From Plantibacter sp. VKM Ac-2880 (lineage in GTDB: Bacteria; Actinomycetota; Actinomycetes; Actinomycetales; Microbacteriaceae), in assembly GCF_015351235.1 (NCBI RefSeq), contig NZ_JADKSJ010000002.1, forward strand, positions 682,001 to 746,000: a DNA stretch of 64,000 bases, in the 5' to 3' direction. Shown here piece by piece: positions 60,993 to 64,000 of the stretch (position 1 is its first letter; every line of letters starts with the position of its first letter). The position numbers and the translations under genes are program-made. The notes under the pieces are model-generated. The model was not told the DNA's origin. It saw only the letters and a program-made list of their open reading frames with translations, and did no database searches.

Positions 60993-62084
60993 CTAGGCCG
61001 TGACCTGCGCGCCCTTACGGCGAGCAGCAGCTACCAGCATGCCGGCAGCACCCAGGAGCAGCAGCGCAGCAGCGCCACCGACGAGGACGCCGGAGTCCGA
61101 ACCGGTGTCAGCCAGCGTCGGAACAACCGGAGCACCAGCAGCGACCGGGTCAGCGATGACCGCGATCGAGTCAGCGCGAGCGATGCCGGCACTGTCGGTC
61201 ACGGTGAACGTGTAGGTACCGACCTGGATGCCCTCGCCCTGCAGGGTGAGGCCCGCAGCGGCGAAGCCACCGGTCTCATCGGCGATGACCGTGTTGGCAC
61301 CGTCGACGGAGCCGAAGATCTCACCGTTCGGGTCGGTCACGGCGAACGACAGGGTGTCGCCCGGGTTGAAGCCCGTGACGGTCACGCTGAAGCCGGCGCC
61401 GCCGGGGCGGACGTCGGAGAAGTAGATCGTGTCGGGGTCGACGACAACCAGCGGGTTGAAGACCGGTGCGACAACAGGAGCGGCGAAGTTGTACGTGTCA
61501 GCACCGAACGTGATGGTCTGCAGCGTGTCGACCGTGCCTGCGTTGGCGAAGACACCGAACGCGAGGAGGTTGAAGTCTCCGAGCGCAGCGTCGACCTCGG
61601 CGACCGTGTAGTTCGTGTCGACGTCGAGGCCAGGAACGGCCTGGCTCACAACCCAGTCACCACCGAGGTTCTCGACACCGGGAAGCGCAGGACGCAGGGT
61701 GGTGAACGTCGCGTCCGTGCCGTCGGCGAAGACCGGGATCTGCGCGTAGAGGTCGTCCTCGACCGAGGTGTACGTGAGGCCGCCGGCGACGGTCGTGAAG
61801 CCGCCAGCCTGGATCGGCACGCCGGCGTCTTCGTTGAACCCGTAGATGATCTGCGAGTCACCGGTCATGGTGAGGCCGGCGTCGCTCAGGACGGCCGGAG
61901 CACCGGGAGCGGCAACGCCCTCGTGCCAGCCGGTGTAGTTCGTCTCGTCGGGCGCGATCTGGTCTGCGGTGACCTGGATCTCAGCTGCGGAAGCAGGGCC
62001 GGCGATGAGGAGGGTGGATCCGGCGACAACGGCGAGGCCGGTGGCGAGAGCCGCAGCGCGGCGTGATGACGTCTTCAATTTCAC
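60993..62084 (-). CDS. LADTG-anchored surface protein B
   Basis: A 363-residue paralogue of protein A: a signal peptide (GLAVVAGSTLLIAGPASA), a variable domain (IQVTADQIAPDE, GDSQIIYGFNEDAG) and a near-identical C-terminal Ig-like domain (DTIYFSDVRPGGAGFSVTVTGF, DPNGEIFGSVDGANTVIADE), then LADTGSDSGVLVGGAAALLL and AARRKGAQVTA. The N-terminal domains share a scaffold but few residues, while the C-terminal ~150 residues are almost unchanged, pointing to diversifying selection or gene conversion. The GTG start is preceded by the conserved leader at 62095-62193. Confidence 0.85.
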   Translation of the reverse strand: MKLKTSSRRAAALATGLAVVAGSTLLIAGPASAAEIQVTADQIAPDETNYTGWHEGVAAPGAPAVLSDAGLTMTGDSQIIYGFNEDAGVPIQAGGFTTVAGGLTYTSVEDDLYAQIPVFADGTDATFTTLRPALPGVENLGGDWVVSQAVPGLDVDTNYTVAEVDAALGDFNLLAFGVFANAGTVDTLQTITFGADTYNFAAPVVAPVFNPLVVVDPDTIYFSDVRPGGAGFSVTVTGFNPGDTLSFAVTDPNGEIFGSVDGANTVIADETGGFAAAGLTLQGEGIQVGTYTFTVTDSAGIARADSIAVIADPVAAGAPVVPTLADTGSDSGVLVGGAAALLLLGAAGMLVAAARRKGAQVTA

Positions 62085-62094
62085 TGAGGTGAGT

Positions 62095-62193
62095 ACTTTC
62101 GTCTAGGGGTCCGACAGGCGCGACGTACCTGTTGGTTTTCCGAGACTAAGGGAATTCTCAGGGAAAGTTAATAGGGGGAACCACTGATTCCTG
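62095..62193 (-). promoter_or_regulatory. Conserved upstream region of surface protein B
   Basis: The counterpart of 60604-60702, with the same blocks (TAGGGGTCCGA, ACCTGTTGGTT, GAGACTAAGGGAA, GGGGAACCACTGATT). The dyad is altered: TTTTCCGAGA at 62136-62145 and TCTCAGGGAAA at 62156-62166. Confidence 0.6.
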
Positions 62194-62257
62194 TGTCCTC
62201 CGCTCGGGGGACATGCGCGGGTAGCGCGTCGGCAGGGTCAGTGACCGGTGCCGACAG

Positions 62258-63520
62258 CTAGGCCAGGGCGGCGACCGTCTGGCGGGCGATCTCGAGCTCC
62301 TCGTTCGTCGGGACGACGAGCACCGTGACCGGCGAGTCGTCCGTCGAGATGACCCGGATGCCACGCACACGCTCCGCGTTGCGCTCTTCGTCGAGGACGA
62401 TGCCGAGCCCCTCGAGCCCCTGCACCGCACCGGCACGGATCTGCGGCGCGTTCTCGCCCACGCCGGCCGTGAACACGACGACGTCGAGCCCACCGAGCAC
62501 CGCGAGGTACGCGCCCAGGTAGTGCCGCAGCCGGTGGACGGTCACGTCGAGCGCGAGCTGCGCCGCCTCGTCACAGTTCGACGCCGCATCCGAGACGTCG
62601 CGCATGTCGCCCGTGCCCGACAGGCCGAGCAAGCCGCTGCGACGGTTGAGCAGCGTGTCGAGCTCGTCGAACCCGAGCCCTGCCTTCCGATGCAGGTGGA
62701 ACAGCACCGCCGGGTCGATGTCGCCCGAGCGCGTGCCCATCACGAGGCCTTCGAGCGGGGTCATGCCCATCGACGTGTCGACGGAACGGCCGCCGTCGAC
62801 CGCGCACACCGACGCGCCGTTGCCGAGGTGGAAGACGATCTGCTTCAACTCACCCAGCGGGCGATCGAGGTAAGCGGCTGCCGCCTCCGACACGAACTTG
62901 TGCGAGGTGCCGTGGAACCCGTACCGACGGACCCGGTGCTTCGCCGCGAGCTCGGCGTCGATCGCGTACGTGTACGCCGCGGCCGGGATCGTCTGGTGGA
63001 ACGCCGTGTCGAACACGGCCACGTGCGGGACGTCAGGGAACGCGGCCTGTGCGGCGGTGATGCCCTGCAGGTTCGCGGGGTTGTGCAGCGGGGCGAGTTC
63101 CGAGATGTCCTCGATGTTGATCTTCACGAGATCCGTGACGACCGTCGGCTCGAAGAAGCGCTTGCCGCCGTGCACGACGCGATGCCCGACCGCGATCGGT
63201 GCGTGCTCCTCGAGCGAAGGACCGTGCTCGGCGAAGGCGTCGAGCATGACGCGGAACCCGGCCGTGTGGTCGGGGATCGCCCGCTCGATGATCCATCGTT
63301 CCTCGATGGGCGTCGCGTCAGTGTCGGTCGCGTCGTCCTCGGTCTCGTCGGCCTCGCCCGAGTTCGTGTCCTCGTAGGTCATCGCGCGGTGCTCGGCCGC
63401 GCCCGTCGCATCGCCGATCCGTTCGACGAGCCCGCTAGCGAGCGTCCGCTCCGTCTCGACATCGATGAGCTGGTACTTGAACGACGAGGAACCGGAGTTC
63501 ACGACGAGGACGGTGGGCAT
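62258..63520 (-). CDS. ackA: Acetate kinase
   Basis: It interconverts acetyl phosphate + ADP and acetate + ATP in the cytoplasm. At 420 residues it is ~20 longer than the E. coli enzyme because of an acidic insert (~50-75, EADETEDDATDTD). Family motifs are VLVVNSGSSSFKY (N-terminus), VGHRVVHGG (substrate Arg), AVFDTAFHQT (catalytic-site His), YGFHGTSHKFV, FHLGNGASVCAV, TAGVGENAPQIR and VPTNEELEIAR. It starts 12 bp after the pta stop, the usual pta-ackA operon, used for acetate overflow or acetate assimilation. Confidence 0.96.
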   Translation of the reverse strand: MPTVLVVNSGSSSFKYQLIDVETERTLASGLVERIGDATGAAEHRAMTYEDTNSGEADETEDDATDTDATPIEERWIIERAIPDHTAGFRVMLDAFAEHGPSLEEHAPIAVGHRVVHGGKRFFEPTVVTDLVKINIEDISELAPLHNPANLQGITAAQAAFPDVPHVAVFDTAFHQTIPAAAYTYAIDAELAAKHRVRRYGFHGTSHKFVSEAAAAYLDRPLGELKQIVFHLGNGASVCAVDGGRSVDTSMGMTPLEGLVMGTRSGDIDPAVLFHLHRKAGLGFDELDTLLNRRSGLLGLSGTGDMRDVSDAASNCDEAAQLALDVTVHRLRHYLGAYLAVLGGLDVVVFTAGVGENAPQIRAGAVQGLEGLGIVLDEERNAERVRGIRVISTDDSPVTVLVVPTNEELEIARQTVAALA

Positions 63521-63532
63521 GTGCGTGTGGAC

Positions 63533-64000
63533 CTATTCCTGCTCTTGCGCCTGGATGGCGGTGATGGCGACCGTGTTGACGATGTCCTGCACGAGCGCGC
63601 CGCGCGACAGGTCGTTGATCGGCTTGTTCAACCCCTGCAGCACCGGCCCGATGGCGACGGCACCGGCCGAACGCTGCACCGCCTTGTACGTGTTGTTGCC
63701 GGTGTTGAGGTCGGGGAAGATGAACACCGTCGCGCGGCCGGCGACCTGCGAGTCGGGCATCTTCGTCGCGGCGACCGCGGCGTCGGCGGCAGCGTCGTAC
63801 TGGATCGGCCCCTCCACGAGGAGGTCGGGGCGACGCTCCCGCACCTGCCGTGTGGCCGAACGGACCTTCTCGACGTCGGCACCGGCACCGGAGTCGCCCG
63901 TGGAGTACGACAGCATCGCGATCCGCTGCTCGATCCCGAACTGCTCGGCCGTCTCGGCCGAGGAGATCGCGATGTCGGCAAGCTGGGCGTCCGTCGGGTC
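63533..64000 (-). CDS. pta: Phosphate acetyltransferase, C-terminal part (partial)
   Basis: The last ~155 residues of the PTA_PTB catalytic domain. The gene continues beyond the right edge. Motifs include [68 protein letters not shown] (split here as [23 protein letters not shown]) and [15 protein letters not shown]. It converts acetyl-CoA + phosphate to acetyl phosphate, the substrate of ackA just downstream. Whether the N-terminal DRTGG region of long Pta proteins is present cannot be seen. Confidence 0.95.
   Translation of the reverse strand, partial: DPTDAQLADIAISSAETAEQFGIEQRIAMLSYSTGDSGAGADVEKVRSATRQVRERRPDLLVEGPIQYDAAADAAVAATKMPDSQVAGRATVFIFPDLNTGNNTYKAVQRSAGAVAIGPVLQGLNKPINDLSRGALVQDIVNTVAITAIQAQEQE

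Noticed and set aside
1-64000. tRNA, rRNA, integrase or transposase genes
   Set aside because: No tRNA cloverleaf, rRNA segment or DDE/tyrosine/serine recombinase motif was recognised, so the AT-rich right end of the polysaccharide locus is called a transfer candidate only from composition and the pseudogene.

Overview
The window is high-GC DNA with actinobacterial gene content. Two things point to Microbacteriaceae (Plantibacter, Curtobacterium, Microbacterium and relatives): a DUF222/HNH protein, and dozens of copies of an intergenic palindrome with core CTTCGACAGGCTCAGGGACC. The genus is inferred, not shown. The theme is carbohydrate uptake plus building of the cell surface. No rRNA, tRNA, CRISPR array, integrase or transposase was recognised.

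Layout. (1) 1-1476: end of a large secreted, wall-anchored protein. (2) 1927-6208: a fructose PTS operon on the minus strand (fruR, fruK, fruA, ptsH) with putative operator repeats upstream. (3) 6493-8606: an HTTM membrane protein paired with a DUF5819-like protein. The N-terminus of the latter is an expanded copy of the intergenic repeat. (4) 8721-17405: a ~2,894-residue adhesin-like protein with a choice-of-anchor-G-like head, 20 Ig-like repeats, an Asp/Ala-rich stalk and LPSTG. (5) 17785-24054: a STAND/LuxR regulator, then an apparent operon of two SipW-type secreted proteins, a SipW-like signal peptidase fused to an exported LPRTG domain, and a small secreted protein. (6) 24174-32185: a LacI-regulated sugar locus with a perfect 20-bp operator candidate, two permeases, two tandem solute-binding lipoproteins and a GH2 glycosidase. 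No ATPase is present, so a shared MsiK-like ATPase elsewhere is likely. (7) 32498-34879: a CPBP protease, small membrane and acidic proteins, and an LADTG surface protein. (8) 35026-54794: an exopolysaccharide locus with DUF4012 and CPBP proteins, tyrosine autokinase, phosphatase, initiating phosphosugar transferase, six glycosyltransferases, Wzy- and Wzx-like proteins and two acyltransferases. A decayed second flippase lies near its right end. (9) 54939-64000: a Tat-exported phospholipase C-like enzyme, a small hypothetical gene, DUF222/HNH, two paralogous LADTG surface proteins, acetate kinase, and phosphate acetyltransferase running off the edge.

The genes form self-contained modules: import (fru PTS, ABC transporter with GH2), overflow metabolism (pta-ackA), and assembly of the outer surface (six sortase-type anchored proteins, a SipW export system, a Wzx/Wzy polysaccharide). 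The repeat palindrome separates modules, often with GC-rich hairpins. The most unusual items are the signal-peptidase/LPXTG fusion operon, the intergenic repeat captured in the DUF5819 reading frame, and the right end of the polysaccharide locus, where a dead flippase sits next to an acyltransferase with no normal start codon.
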